This document shows positions 9,143 through 17,161 of a stretch of 34,518 bases of DNA, piece by piece. Position numbers and translations under genes: made by a program. Numbering within the stretch: the stretch's first letter is position 1; each line of letters opens with the position of its first letter. Below the pieces are notes generated by a model. The model did not search any database, was not told the origin of the DNA, and saw only the letters and a program-made list of their open reading frames with translations. Origin of the DNA: an uncultured Spirochaetaceae bacterium (GTDB taxonomy: Bacteria; Spirochaetota; Spirochaetia; Treponematales; Treponemataceae); assembly GCA_902783155.1 (NCBI GenBank), contig CACZPR010000072.1, forward strand, positions 1 through 34,518, given 5' to 3'.

Positions 9143-9571
9143 TTACACTTCCAATGGTTTTGGGTTCTGGGCGGCATGAGGATGCTCGCTTCCTGCATAA
9201 ATCTTCAAGTTTCCGAGAATCTTGCGTCCAAGTCTGTTGTGTGGAAGCATTCCAGCGATTGTCCTTCTGAGAGGCTCTGTCGGATTTTTTCCAATCAACG
9301 TGTCGAATGAATACTCGCGCAGACCACCGATAAATCCTGTGTAGTGGCGGTACTTCATGTCCTCGTGCTTCTTTCCAGTCACCTCAATCTTTTCAGCATT
9401 GATGATAACGATACAATCACCGCAGACAGTGTTTGGCTCATAGGTGGCCTTGTGCTTTCCACGGAGAACAGATGCAGCCTTTGCGGCCACACGACCAAGC
9501 GTCTTTCCAGATGCATCAATGACATACCATTCATTCTTGATATCAGCTGGCTTTGAAAAAATTGTTTTCAT
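9143..9571 (-). CDS. rplM: 50S ribosomal protein L13
   Basis: This 142-residue protein is L13, an early-assembly protein of the large subunit. Family segments seen are WYVIDASGKTLGRVAAKAAS, NAEKIEVTGKK, YRHYTGFIGGL and GMLPHNRLGRKIL. It is the first gene of the rplM-rpsI pair (possibly with recX). Its ribosome site is weak (AGTAGG about 9 nt upstream). The 130-nt upstream region can fold into at least two hairpins, which might serve feedback control. Confidence 0.98.
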   Translation of the reverse strand: MKTIFSKPADIKNEWYVIDASGKTLGRVAAKAASVLRGKHKATYEPNTVCGDCIVIINAEKIEVTGKKHEDMKYRHYTGFIGGLREYSFDTLIGKNPTEPLRRTIAGMLPHNRLGRKILGNLKIYAGSEHPHAAQNPKPLEV

Positions 9572-9700
9572 TGTATATACCTACTATGTAAGATTGCATT
9601 TCCCGGTTTTTGCATCGACCCGGAAAATGTTTTGCGGATTTGGGCATCTATCCGCACAATATATACGGGGTAATAAAGAGTAACACATTTTGCACCCTTT
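9572..9700 (-). promoter_or_regulatory. rplM upstream leader with two hairpins
   Basis: On the minus strand the region holds GCGGAT...ATCCGC (6 bp) and a 7/8-bp stem between TTTCCGGG and CCGGGAAA around a 12-nt loop, then a short spacer to the rplM ATG. A TATATT-like -10 lies upstream, but no convincing -35. In several phyla L13 is autoregulated through a structured leader; whether this is one is inference only. Confidence 0.3.
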
Positions 9701-9714
9701 AGTCAATGGGAATT

Positions 9715-11601
9715 CTAAAGTTTGAATGTCCCTATTTTTCCCGCAAGTTCCTCGGTGTCATGCTGGTTCTGGTTGGAACTGACCTGCACTTCCTTGACGG
9801 AACTGGAAATTGACTCAACACTCCTGCTCATGGTCTGCATACTTTCGGTTATGCGCCTCGTTACATCGGCAAGAACCTTCATCTCCTTCACAACCTGGTC
9901 CGCGCCCACAAGCATTTCTGCGGAACTGTCCTTGACCGTCAAAGTCGAGTCGTTGATGCTCTTCATCGCCTCCAGAACCTGCTTGTTTCCCTCGTTCTGC
10001 TCGTCCATGGCGTTTTTGACCACAAGTTCCTGGGAACGGACCGCCTGCGCAAGCTCGTAGATTACATCAAACTGCTGCTGAACACCCGCGATGCTTGTCG
10101 TAATCTGCCCGATTGATTCGGAAAGCGTCTTAAGGTTCGAGTTGATTGCCTTGCCCTGCTTGTTGGACTGCTCCGCCAGCTTCCGGATTTCATCGGCGAC
10201 CACGGCAAAACCACGGCCCGCGACACCGGCATGTGCGGATTCGATTGCGGCATTCATTGCAAGAAGGTTGGTCTGGCTTGCTATGGTCTGGATGATTTTG
10301 CTTGCCTCCATGAGACCTGCGGACTGCTCAAGGACCTCCTTTGAAACCTGGGCCGCATGTTGGACACGACCACGTCCCTCGTCCGAAGCAAGTCCAAGTT
10401 TGTTGACCGCCTCGGTATTTTTTTCAAGAATATTGGTAACAGAATTGATGTTCGCCACCATCTCATCAACGGCTGCGGAAGACTGGTTGACCGAAGTTGA
10501 CTGGTTTTCAATGCTCTCGTTCAAGTCGCGGATTCTGGACACAATCTGGTTGACAGATGCGTTGGACTCATCCACACCGGCGGACTGGTTTCCCATCTCG
10601 CACAGAACGATGTCTATGTTTTTCGCAATCTCGCCCACATTTCCAGTCGCCGACTCAAGATTGTTCTTCAAAAGCCCGGCCGTCTTGACCGAATCCTGCG
10701 CGGAGGATGCCATGTCACCAAGCAGAGCCCTTGTCGTTTCGCGGAATTGGTTTATATTGTTCACAAGGCTTCCAATCTCGCAGCGACACTCAACTTTCAG
10801 AGGCTCCAGACTGTAGTTTCTCTTTGAAAGCTCGGACGTGTGCGACTGGACCGCGTTGATTCCATTATTTATGGCCTTGACCGTAAAATATATGTTCAGA
10901 AGATTCGTGAGAGCACACGCAATGGAAATCGGCATTATCTTTTTAACAAGAAGATACTGGGTTCCCTGCAAAAGATTTCCAGGAACAGAAACCACATGCT
11001 CAATTATCAATACAATGGAGACAATCGCGAAGAACATGACCGTCAGAATCCTCTGGATAAGTCCCATAATCTGAACTTCCTTGTAATGGGGGAGCCAGCA
11101 CATGGATTTTTCGCCCTCGGAGAGAATCATCACAAAACCGAACAGCGCAAAAGTGAACGAAACGCCAATCAAAAGCGAGAACCAGCTGTAGAAACTTTTC
11201 CAGTTGCCCTCAAATGCATGAAAAGATAGTCCCTTGGCGTTCGCCCTAAGAATCACAACAAGGGCAAGAAGGGAATAGCAAAGCACTACAAGACCGATGT
11301 TCGCCATGTACCACAGCTTGAAGAACCTGTTCGTCGATTTGATTGCCTCGGGAGTGCCGTCATAGGTCCTGAATTTTCTTAGGAGCAAATTGTATGTCAG
11401 AACAGGAATGACCACAAGAGTCCCCAGAACCAGCGGAAAAAGAAGCGGGTCGAAGGCGAGCGAAAGATATTCCTTTACATTGATTGCCTCGGTGAACAAG
11501 GCTATCGGTCCAAAAACCAAGACCGGGAACAGGTAGCAGTAAAGAAGCAATCCAAATATCTTCCTATTAAATTTGCCGCGATTATCCATATTGTATTCCA
11601 T
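9715..11601 (-). CDS. Methyl-accepting chemotaxis protein with six-TM N-terminus
   Basis: This 628-residue receptor signals to CheA/CheW to steer motility. It starts at an ATG with AGAGAGG seven bases upstream. Six hydrophobic helices (about 15-36, 50-72, 94-117, 136-160, 183-205, 222-245) replace the usual periplasmic ligand domain, so sensing must be through the membrane or the short loops. A HAMP-like linker ([20 protein letters not shown]...) follows, then the long cytoplasmic coiled coil. Its tip reads [20 protein letters not shown] plus [20 protein letters not shown] (about 440-480), typical of spirochaete MCPs. No CheR-docking pentapeptide is seen at the C-terminus. It seems monocistronic, with a promoter at 11638-11666. 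The ligand is unknown. Confidence 0.93.
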   Translation of the reverse strand: MEYNMDNRGKFNRKIFGLLLYCYLFPVLVFGPIALFTEAINVKEYLSLAFDPLLFPLVLGTLVVIPVLTYNLLLRKFRTYDGTPEAIKSTNRFFKLWYMANIGLVVLCYSLLALVVILRANAKGLSFHAFEGNWKSFYSWFSLLIGVSFTFALFGFVMILSEGEKSMCWLPHYKEVQIMGLIQRILTVMFFAIVSIVLIIEHVVSVPGNLLQGTQYLLVKKIMPISIACALTNLLNIYFTVKAINNGINAVQSHTSELSKRNYSLEPLKVECRCEIGSLVNNINQFRETTRALLGDMASSAQDSVKTAGLLKNNLESATGNVGEIAKNIDIVLCEMGNQSAGVDESNASVNQIVSRIRDLNESIENQSTSVNQSSAAVDEMVANINSVTNILEKNTEAVNKLGLASDEGRGRVQHAAQVSKEVLEQSAGLMEASKIIQTIASQTNLLAMNAAIESAHAGVAGRGFAVVADEIRKLAEQSNKQGKAINSNLKTLSESIGQITTSIAGVQQQFDVIYELAQAVRSQELVVKNAMDEQNEGNKQVLEAMKSINDSTLTVKDSSAEMLVGADQVVKEMKVLADVTRRITESMQTMSRSVESISSSVKEVQVSSNQNQHDTEELAGKIGTFKL

Positions 11602-11637
11602 AAAAAACCTCTCTCAGGGACAAAAATCCCAACTTAC

Positions 11638-11666
11638 ATTTTAGCAATTTTTTCAGATTTCTACAA
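11638..11666 (-). promoter_or_regulatory. Promoter of the chemotaxis receptor gene
   Basis: On the minus strand TTGTAG (11661-11666) and TAAAAT (11638-11643) are separated by 17 bp. The predicted leader is about 30 nt and contains the AGAGAGG ribosome site of the gene at 11601. Confidence 0.5.
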
Positions 11667-11702
11667 TATTTTCGTCAAAAAGCACATGCTCCGTGAAATT
11701 TT

Positions 11703-12761
11703 TCAAGAAAATTCCTTCTCGGCCATTTCGTAAATCCTCAAAAGATTTTGGCTCGAAAGGTCGGCACTATCAAGCACGGTCCTACGTTCAGCCCTGGACG
11801 CGGGTGCCATCTGCCATGCCTTCACAAAAATATCCGAATCGATTTTCCATGCCGAAGGTCTGACCGGAAGATTGTACTGGTGCAGAATCCGCCGGATTTT
11901 TTCAATGTTCGCGCCGTGGAAAATGGTCGAAACATAAGTTCCCATGGCCACACTGATTCCATGCGGTATTCTGATTTCCGGAAAATTTTCTTCAAGCGAG
12001 TGGCAGAAAAGATGCTCGGAACCGGACGACGGACGTGAGTTTCCCGCAATCTCCATGGCAAGTCCTCCCATCACAAGAGCCTGAGCCAGAACTTTTATGA
12101 AGCTCTTCGACTTGATTGATTTCTCCTCGTTGTAGCAGATTGCGTTGAACGCCATCTTTGAAATCATGTATGCAAAATCATCAATCGCTTTTCCGGTCAT
12201 TTCCGCATCGATTTTCCAATCCTTCAATGCCGTGTACTTGCTGATTGTGTCGCCTATTCCCGCAAGAAGCTGAATCTCCGGTGCGCTCATGATTATCGAC
12301 ACGTCAACAAGGATTGCGTCCGGAATGGTGCATCGGAAAGTCTTTCTTTTAAGTCCGTCAATTCCGAGAACGGAAACAGGAGAAACAAGACTGTCGTTGC
12401 TGAGTGTAGTCGGGAGACAGATGTACAAAGCCTTGCTGACAAACGATGCATATTTTGCCATGTCCAGAACAGTTCCGCCGCCGAAACCCACGACAACGGA
12501 AATGTCCTCCATAACGACATGCTTTGCAAGAGCCACCGCCTGCTCAAAACTTCCGTCCCGCACAAGATAAGTCTCGCAGTCTTTGAAATTTGAACGGATT
12601 GTGGAAAGCATATCCGCATAGATTTTCAAAAGATTTTCATCCGTCACAAGCAGAGCCTTTTTCAAATCAATCTTCGGCTCCCTGTCGGCCATTACATCCT
12701 TGATGCGTGAAAAAATTCCTTCCTCTACAAGAAGATGATCCGGTAATCTGAATCTGTTCAT
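11703..12761 (-). CDS. sn-glycerol-1-phosphate dehydrogenase family protein (EgsA/AraM type)
   Basis: This 352-residue protein belongs to the iron-type alcohol dehydrogenase / dehydroquinate synthase-like fold and looks most like EgsA/AraM, which reduces dihydroxyacetone phosphate to sn-glycerol-1-phosphate with NAD(P)H. The nucleotide loop is VVGFGGGTVLDMAKY (92-104), the substrate segment is PTTLSNDSLVSPVSV (117-131), and metal ligands are D171 (AGIGDTISKYTALKDW), H250 (GSEHLFCHSLE) and H267 (IPHGISVAMG). The ATG has GGGGGA six bases upstream. In archaea the product seeds membrane lipids; in Bacillus it feeds heptaprenylglyceryl phosphate. No prenyltransferase partner is next to it here, so the role in this organism is open. 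Confidence 0.82.
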   Translation of the reverse strand: MNRFRLPDHLLVEEGIFSRIKDVMADREPKIDLKKALLVTDENLLKIYADMLSTIRSNFKDCETYLVRDGSFEQAVALAKHVVMEDISVVVGFGGGTVLDMAKYASFVSKALYICLPTTLSNDSLVSPVSVLGIDGLKRKTFRCTIPDAILVDVSIIMSAPEIQLLAGIGDTISKYTALKDWKIDAEMTGKAIDDFAYMISKMAFNAICYNEEKSIKSKSFIKVLAQALVMGGLAMEIAGNSRPSSGSEHLFCHSLEENFPEIRIPHGISVAMGTYVSTIFHGANIEKIRRILHQYNLPVRPSAWKIDSDIFVKAWQMAPASRAERRTVLDSADLSSQNLLRIYEMAEKEFS

Positions 12762-12800
12762 TGAAGTCCCCCTTTAATTCCTTCAATTGATTTTATCAAA

Positions 12801-12831
12801 AAACACAGAATAATCCGAAAGCGGACTATCG
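12801..12831. repeat. Partial copy of the 29349-29384 palindrome
   Basis: The minus-strand sequence from AGTCCGCTTTCGG through ATTATTCTGTGTTTTTT matches the centre and one arm of the perfect palindrome at 29349-29384 with about three mismatches. The other arm is lost. It overlaps the stop codon of the lipoprotein gene and ends in a T6 run on the minus strand, so it may act as a weak terminator. Confidence 0.45.
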
Positions 12832-13329
12832 ATTTTCAACCCAGGATTCGACATTGTATTTTCCGTCGTTTTCAAGTTTCATGAGGAAACCCGTTCCGTC
12901 ATTCATCACGACCTGACTCTCTGCATATCCTTCCTGCTCAACATAGGCATTTACCGTTTCCTTATAAACCGGAGTGTCAAGCTTGAACATGACCTCGCCC
13001 GATTTCAAGACGTTTACGGCGGAACCAAAATTCAATCTGTCATCGGAAATCTGATATGAGCACAATCCCTGGTCCGTAACATTTACCGTGCATGAAAGGC
13101 TTTCGTCTTCCTCAACATGAAACGAAGAACCGTCATCATCCCACGACACAAGAAGCTGCCTGTCACCGTTGGAAATGCTTATTGCAGAAAGCGTTTTTCC
13201 GTCCTTATCCATCGCATATTCGATTTCACAGTTCTTTGACACGGCAATCTTACCGGATTTTTTCCCATCGTTTTTGCATCCAAAAAAAATCGATGCCGCC
13301 AATACGCATACAAAAAGAAACTTTTTCAT
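12826..13329 (-). CDS. Small lipoprotein of unknown function
   Basis: The start is set at the ATG at 13329, which has GGAGA a few bases upstream and opens a classic lipoprotein signal (MKKFLFVCVLAASIFFGC); two earlier in-frame starts would only add MVMEND. The mature protein of about 150 residues is polar and probably all beta, with repeated segments such as CEIEYAMDKDGKTLSAISIS. It is likely anchored in the inner or outer membrane. I recognise no family. It is divergent from the histidine phosphatase gene, with a good promoter of its own. Confidence 0.75.
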   Translation of the reverse strand: MKKFLFVCVLAASIFFGCKNDGKKSGKIAVSKNCEIEYAMDKDGKTLSAISISNGDRQLLVSWDDDGSSFHVEEDESLSCTVNVTDQGLCSYQISDDRLNFGSAVNVLKSGEVMFKLDTPVYKETVNAYVEQEGYAESQVVMNDGTGFLMKLENDGKYNVESWVENR

Positions 13330-13354
13330 ATCATTCTCCATTACCATTTTTTCA

Positions 13355-13383
13355 ATTATATTGACAAATTCATTTCAGTACAA
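13355..13383 (-). promoter_or_regulatory. Promoter of the 13329 lipoprotein gene
   Basis: On the minus strand TTGTAC (13378-13383) and a perfect TATAAT (13355-13360) are separated by 17 bp. The predicted leader of about 20 nt contains the ribosome site. Confidence 0.65.
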
Positions 13384-13424
13384 CGGCAAAATTACGGTTG
13401 GCTTTAAAGAAACCGGAATCTGCA

Positions 13425-13453
13425 TTCCAATTTTTTCCAATCTGTAATAGAAT
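13425..13453 (+). promoter_or_regulatory. Candidate leaderless promoter of the histidine phosphatase gene
   Basis: TTCCAA (13425-13430), 17 bp, TAGAAT (13448-13453), then only six bases to the ATG at 13460. No Shine-Dalgarno fits between, so the transcript would start at or beside the start codon. Confidence 0.45.
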
Positions 13454-13459
13454 GGACTC

Positions 13460-14119
13460 ATGAAAATTTATTCGCCTTATGCCGAGATGGAAAATGCCGC
13501 CGGGATGATTTCGGATTCTGACAATGCCAGGCTTCTTATCCGCCACAGCATACGTTTTGACAATCCCGTGAACAATGATTACGATCCTCTTCTTCTTACG
13601 CCGGAGGGAATTGAGCTTGCAAAAAAAATCGGAAGCGTAATCGACAGGCCGATCGGTGAATGTCTTTCAAGCACAATCAAAAGATGCGTCCAGACTGCCC
13701 GTTACATCTGCGAGGGTGTGGATAAAAAATACTGCGCGGAAATCCCGGAGATTCGGGAAACAAAAATTCTTGCCGATACGCTGGGGGCAACAAAAGCCAA
13801 TATCGGATGGCACGAATACTTTCACTATTTGCAGATTGGAAACAAAGAAATGTGCCGGGGTGTCACGCTCGAAATGGAAATCAAGAGGCTTATCGACACC
13901 GTTTTTTTGACAAAGGGAGAAGCGGGAAAACTTGATTTAATCTGCACGCACGACAGCCACATAATAATTGCGGCAAGCGCGCTTTTTGATTTACGCACAG
14001 GGCTCGACGGCCACGACTGGTGCAGATATACGGAGGGACTTTTTTTCACCGGCACACGGAATGATTTTACTGCATTCTGGCGCGGCGAAAAAAGACGTTT
14101 CGTTGATTATCTGATTTAA
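13460..14119 (+). CDS. Histidine phosphatase superfamily protein
   Basis: This 219-residue cytoplasmic protein carries the branch-1 histidine phosphatase (phosphoglycerate mutase-like) signature LLIRHSIRFDNP, in which the RH histidine forms the phospho-enzyme, a middle STIKRCVQTARYICEG segment and a C-terminal LDLICTHDSHIIIAASALF with the second histidine. The substrate cannot be predicted: the family includes sugar-phosphate, nucleotide and protein phosphatases. It stands alone, divergent from the lipoprotein gene and convergent with hisF. No Shine-Dalgarno precedes the ATG; the -10 box ends six bases before it. Confidence 0.8.
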   Translation: MKIYSPYAEMENAAGMISDSDNARLLIRHSIRFDNPVNNDYDPLLLTPEGIELAKKIGSVIDRPIGECLSSTIKRCVQTARYICEGVDKKYCAEIPEIRETKILADTLGATKANIGWHEYFHYLQIGNKEMCRGVTLEMEIKRLIDTVFLTKGEAGKLDLICTHDSHIIIAASALFDLRTGLDGHDWCRYTEGLFFTGTRNDFTAFWRGEKRRFVDYLI

Positions 14120-14137
14120 TCTATAAGTCTCACACAA

Positions 14138-14905
14138 TCAGATTTTTCTGACAGGCACACCGGATTTTTCCAGTTCGTTTTTGATTCCGCCAATCGTGTA
14201 GTCTCCCGAGTGAACCATGCTTGCAATCAATGCGGCATCGGCTTTTCCTTCTGTCAGGACTTTCACAAGATGCTCAGGTTTTCCGCCGCCACCGGACGCA
14301 ATAACCGGAACATCCACGGCTTCGCTTATCAACTTTGTGACCGTAAGCTCATAGCCGTCCCTTGTTCCGTCTGCGTCAATCGAATTCAAGACGATTTCTC
14401 CGGCACCAAGAGACACGGCTTTTTTTGCCCATTCCACCGCATCAAGCTCGGTAGCAACTCGGCCACCGTTTATGTAGACCCTGTAACCGCTCGGCATTTT
14501 TTCATCCTTTGCGGCATCCATTCCCAAAACGATGCACTGGTTTCCGAAAACCTTCGCACCCTGTGAAATAAGGTCTGGATTTTTTACGGCCTGTGAATTG
14601 AGCGAAACTTTTTCAGCACCCGCCAAAATCGTTGAGCGTATGTCGTCCAAAGTCCCGATTCCACCGCCGACACAAAACGGAATGAACACCTGACTTGCGA
14701 CACGCGAAATCAAATCTAGAATCGGTCCCCTTCCACGCGCCGATGCCATGATGTCATAAAACACAAGCTCATCGACTCCCTGTCTGTAATATTCGGAAGC
14801 CATCTCAACCGGATCCCCTATGTCAAGGTTGTTCTGAAATTTTACGCCCTTGGTGGTGCGACCGTCCTTAACGTCAAGACAGACAATTATTCTTTTTTTC
14901 AGCAT
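14138..14905 (-). CDS. hisF: Imidazole glycerol phosphate synthase, cyclase subunit
   Basis: HisF is the (beta-alpha)8-barrel subunit that uses ammonia from HisH to form imidazole glycerol phosphate and AICAR. The 255-residue product has the catalytic D11 ([15 protein letters not shown]) and D130 ([10 protein letters not shown]) at exactly the canonical numbers, plus [17 protein letters not shown] and [14 protein letters not shown] for phosphate binding. It starts one base after the hisH stop with AAGGGG upstream, so translation is coupled. No other his genes are in the window. Confidence 0.96.
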   Translation of the reverse strand: MLKKRIIVCLDVKDGRTTKGVKFQNNLDIGDPVEMASEYYRQGVDELVFYDIMASARGRGPILDLISRVASQVFIPFCVGGGIGTLDDIRSTILAGAEKVSLNSQAVKNPDLISQGAKVFGNQCIVLGMDAAKDEKMPSGYRVYINGGRVATELDAVEWAKKAVSLGAGEIVLNSIDADGTRDGYELTVTKLISEAVDVPVIASGGGGKPEHLVKVLTEGKADAALIASMVHSGDYTIGGIKNELEKSGVPVRKI

Positions 14906-14906
14906 T

Positions 14907-15581
14907 TCATTTCCCCTTTAAATCCGCAGCAACATAATTTCTCAAAATCCTAAGTCCAGGCTCACCAGATTTTTCCGGATGGAACTGGAATGCAGTCACG
15001 CTTCCTTTTTGAACGACGGCAGGCACCATCATTCCGTAAGTTGCATAGGCTTTGATTATCACAGGGTCGGCAGGCTGAATCACATAGGAATGTACGAAAT
15101 AAAAATCGGACTCCTCTTTCACACCGTCAAGCAGATTTGATCCTCCGTTGCAGAACGTCAGATCGTGCCAACCCATGTTCGGGATTTTTAGGGCATGAGG
15201 CTCCATGGCACCCATTTTGATTTCATCGGCATCGGGATTCCGTTCCTTCCACAGATTTGAAAAGTGGCGGATTTTACCTGGAACAAGACCAAGGCATTTC
15301 GTGTCGCCCTCTTCGCTGTAGTCAAAAATAATCTGCGAGCCAAGGCAGATTCCCACAAGCGGTTTTTCAGCTGCGACCCAATCCTTCAAAAAAGAATCGA
15401 ATCCGGTTGCCCTGAGCTGCTCCATTGCATAAGCCGCTTCACCTACACCCGGAAAAATCAGCCTGTCGACTTTTTCCAGATCAAGAGGATTTTTTGAAAC
15501 TATAAACGGAGCCTTGATTGCGTCCAAAGCCCGTTCCACGCTTTTAATGTTTCCTGCGTTGTAATCTACAATTCCTGTCAT
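14907..15581 (-). CDS. hisH: Imidazole glycerol phosphate synthase, glutamine amidotransferase subunit
   Basis: HisH hydrolyses glutamine and channels ammonia to HisF. This 224-residue class I amidotransferase has nucleophile C79 in LVGICLGSQ, and H201 and E203 in [16 protein letters not shown]. The opening [16 protein letters not shown] is typical. The length is slightly above the usual ~200, with an insert around 105-135. No close Shine-Dalgarno exists; instead a strong promoter (TTGACA-17-TAGGAT) ends nine bases before the ATG, so the message is likely leaderless or nearly so. The hisH-hisF pair without other his genes could serve histidine synthesis with dispersed genes or a specialised pathway. 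Confidence 0.95.
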   Translation of the reverse strand: MTGIVDYNAGNIKSVERALDAIKAPFIVSKNPLDLEKVDRLIFPGVGEAAYAMEQLRATGFDSFLKDWVAAEKPLVGICLGSQIIFDYSEEGDTKCLGLVPGKIRHFSNLWKERNPDADEIKMGAMEPHALKIPNMGWHDLTFCNGGSNLLDGVKEESDFYFVHSYVIQPADPVIIKAYATYGMMVPAVVQKGSVTAFQFHPEKSGEPGLRILRNYVAADLKGK

Positions 15582-15590
15582 GGTATTTAA

Positions 15591-15619
15591 ATCCTATCGG
15601 AGGTGATTTTTTATGTCAA
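15591..15619 (-). promoter_or_regulatory. Promoter of hisHF with very short leader
   Basis: On the minus strand a perfect TTGACA (15614-15619), a 17-bp spacer and TAGGAT (15591-15596), followed by only nine bases to the hisH ATG. Confidence 0.65.
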
Positions 15620-15680
15620 TGTATATTTCGGAACTTTATTTTTCAGAACTCATTTTCGAAACTATTCTAAAAACAAATCC

Positions 15681-16517
15681 CTATAGAACATACTTTTTAA
15701 GAAAATCTCCCACGCCGTTTTCATCGTTCGTCTTTTCGGTAACAAAATCTGCAAGAGCCTTGATTTCTTCAAAACCGTTGCACATGGCCACGCCGTATCC
15801 GCACTCGCGAATCATGTCCTCGTCGTTCATGCTGTCGCCGAATCCAATCGTCTCTTTCCTGCTGATTCCAAGATGGTCTGCAAGAAAATTTACGGCCTGT
15901 CCTTTTCCGCAGTTGGCCGGGAGAACTTCAAGAAAATATGGCTTACTGACAAAAACGTTCGCACGCGTTCCCAATCCATCGCGCAGTTTTTTCTGGAGCA
16001 CCTGAAGCTTATCCGGCTCCCCCGCAATCAGCATCTTCACAAAACCCTGCCGCAAAAAATTTTCATAATCTTCTACGATTTCAAGACGGACACCGCACAT
16101 CTCCGAATCAAGGCGCGTCCACTCGGTTGATTTTTCTGCATAAATCACATCGGGACCGTAGACTTCGGAGTGATATCCCATCTCACGGGCCATCCTGTCC
16201 GCATACAAAAGCACGTCGGCAGGGACTTTTTTATTGTAGATTCTTTCCCTTTTGTGCATGTCGAAAATCGAACATCCGTTCACGGCGATTATATATCTTC
16301 CGGATTGAGTTCCAGCCAGATCAAGCCGCCGGACAAAAGGAAGTATCGCATCCTCAGCACGACCGGAACACAGCACAACATAAATTCCAAGCGATGCCGC
16401 ACGCCTAAGCACGTGTACATTTTCATCGGATATTTCACGGCTGTTATTAAGAAGCGTATCGTCAAGATCCAGCGCAATCAATTTAACAGGAAGTTTTTTT
16501 TCAGGCAGTTTCGTCAT
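15681..16517 (-). CDS. Cof-type HAD-superfamily hydrolase (sugar-phosphatase type)
   Basis: This 278-residue soluble phosphatase has the HAD motifs in order: LIALDLDDTLLNN (nucleophile D17, acid/base D19), LCSGRAEDA (motif II), the lysine region (FVKMLIAGEPDKLQ / LPANCGKGQAVNFLADHLG) and FGDSMNDEDMIRECGYGVAM (motif IV, metal). The C2-type cap between motifs II and III is that of the Cof/YidA group, which acts on small sugar phosphates or flavin cofactors; the true substrate is unknown. It lies 99 bp upstream of hisH on the same strand and has its own promoter. Confidence 0.9.
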   Translation of the reverse strand: MTKLPEKKLPVKLIALDLDDTLLNNSREISDENVHVLRRAASLGIYVVLCSGRAEDAILPFVRRLDLAGTQSGRYIIAVNGCSIFDMHKRERIYNKKVPADVLLYADRMAREMGYHSEVYGPDVIYAEKSTEWTRLDSEMCGVRLEIVEDYENFLRQGFVKMLIAGEPDKLQVLQKKLRDGLGTRANVFVSKPYFLEVLPANCGKGQAVNFLADHLGISRKETIGFGDSMNDEDMIRECGYGVAMCNGFEEIKALADFVTEKTNDENGVGDFLKKYVL

Positions 16518-16525
16518 GGAATCAA

Positions 16526-16554
16526 TTTATACAGGAAAATTTCGTCTGACGCAA
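16526..16554 (-). promoter_or_regulatory. Promoter of the HAD hydrolase gene with very short leader
   Basis: On the minus strand TTGCGT (16549-16554), a 17-bp spacer and TATAAA (16526-16531), then eight bases (TTGATTCC) to the ATG at 16517. No Shine-Dalgarno is present. Confidence 0.55.
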
Positions 16555-16620
16555 TATGCTTGGAGGGACTCAGCATAAAAGCAAAAGCATATATGCGAAA
16601 CAGTTTCTAGTGAGTTAAAA

Positions 16621-16765
16621 ATGTCGAGTCCAAAAAAATTAGTTTATAACAGGCTCCCAGCGTGTGTCCGTCCCGAAAAAAAGCTTCCGCGCTTACGCTT
16701 GTGCAGATTTTTTTCGTTCCGGTCACCCACTTCCGCCTGTTATACAAAAGTGTCAGACTCGACAT
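16621..16765. repeat. Long imperfect inverted repeat in a gene-free region
   Basis: The outer arms ATGTCGAGTC (16621-16630) and GACTCGACAT (16756-16765) are perfect complements, as are the inner arms TATAACAGGC (16645-16654) and GCCTGTTATA (16735-16744). Further inside, an A7 stretch after CCCG faces a T8 stretch before CGTTCC, and AAGC faces GCTT around a small loop. The whole 145-bp block could fold into one long RNA stem or be a small non-autonomous mobile element. The 16518-17161 gap that holds it has no gene I can support. Confidence 0.6.
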
Positions 16766-16915
16766 GCTGAACAAAAGATGCCGCTCCGCACAACTGTTTA
16801 AAATGATGCAGAGTCTCTGAAAACTTTTCCTGGAGGGGAACAGATTTTAATGAACAAACAACACATTATTGTATTACACAAACATTTTTGAGGTGATATT
16901 ATTTAAAAAGACCAA

Positions 16916-16936
16916 GGGAGCATAATGTCTGCTCCC
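16916..16936 (+). other. Perfect 7-bp hairpin
   Basis: GGGAGCA and TGCTCCC form a perfect 7-bp stem around a 7-nt loop in the gap before the TerB-N gene. No T-run follows on either strand, so it is not a typical terminator. A second small inverted repeat, CTAACTT/AAGTTAG, lies at 17042-17070. The function of both is unknown. Confidence 0.35.
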
Positions 16937-17126
16937 TATCGTTCATGCGGAAAACTGCAATCTTTCCAACCTCTTGTCATTTTACTACATGCGAATTATT
17001 TTGGAAACAACGACAAGTTCTAAAACCTGTTCCACTTCCTCCTAACTTATTAAAAATTTGGAGAAGTTAGTAAAAGCAATAAAACCCTGTCTTCTGGGTA
17101 CAAAATCAGCGAGTCGGTAAAGATAC

Positions 17127-17155
17127 TTACGAAACAAGTTAAAACTTCCGAAAAT
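17127..17155 (+). promoter_or_regulatory. Weak candidate leaderless promoter of the TerB-N gene
   Basis: TTACGA (17127-17132), 17 bp and GAAAAT (17150-17155) end six bases before the ATG at 17162. The boxes match consensus only moderately; it is listed because the geometry repeats that of other genes here and no ribosome site is visible. Confidence 0.3.
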
Positions 17156-17161
17156 ATTTTC

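Noticed and set aside
15613..16005. Plus-strand frame preceded by a perfect GGAGGTGA
   Set aside because: The apparent ribosome site is the spacer of the hisH promoter on the other strand, and the frame is antisense to the HAD gene with shadow-like residues.
16518..17161. Possible tRNA or mobile-element integration site
   Set aside because: No tRNA cloverleaf, TpsiC-like GGTTCGA stretch with matching arms, or integrase was found; only inverted repeats are visible.
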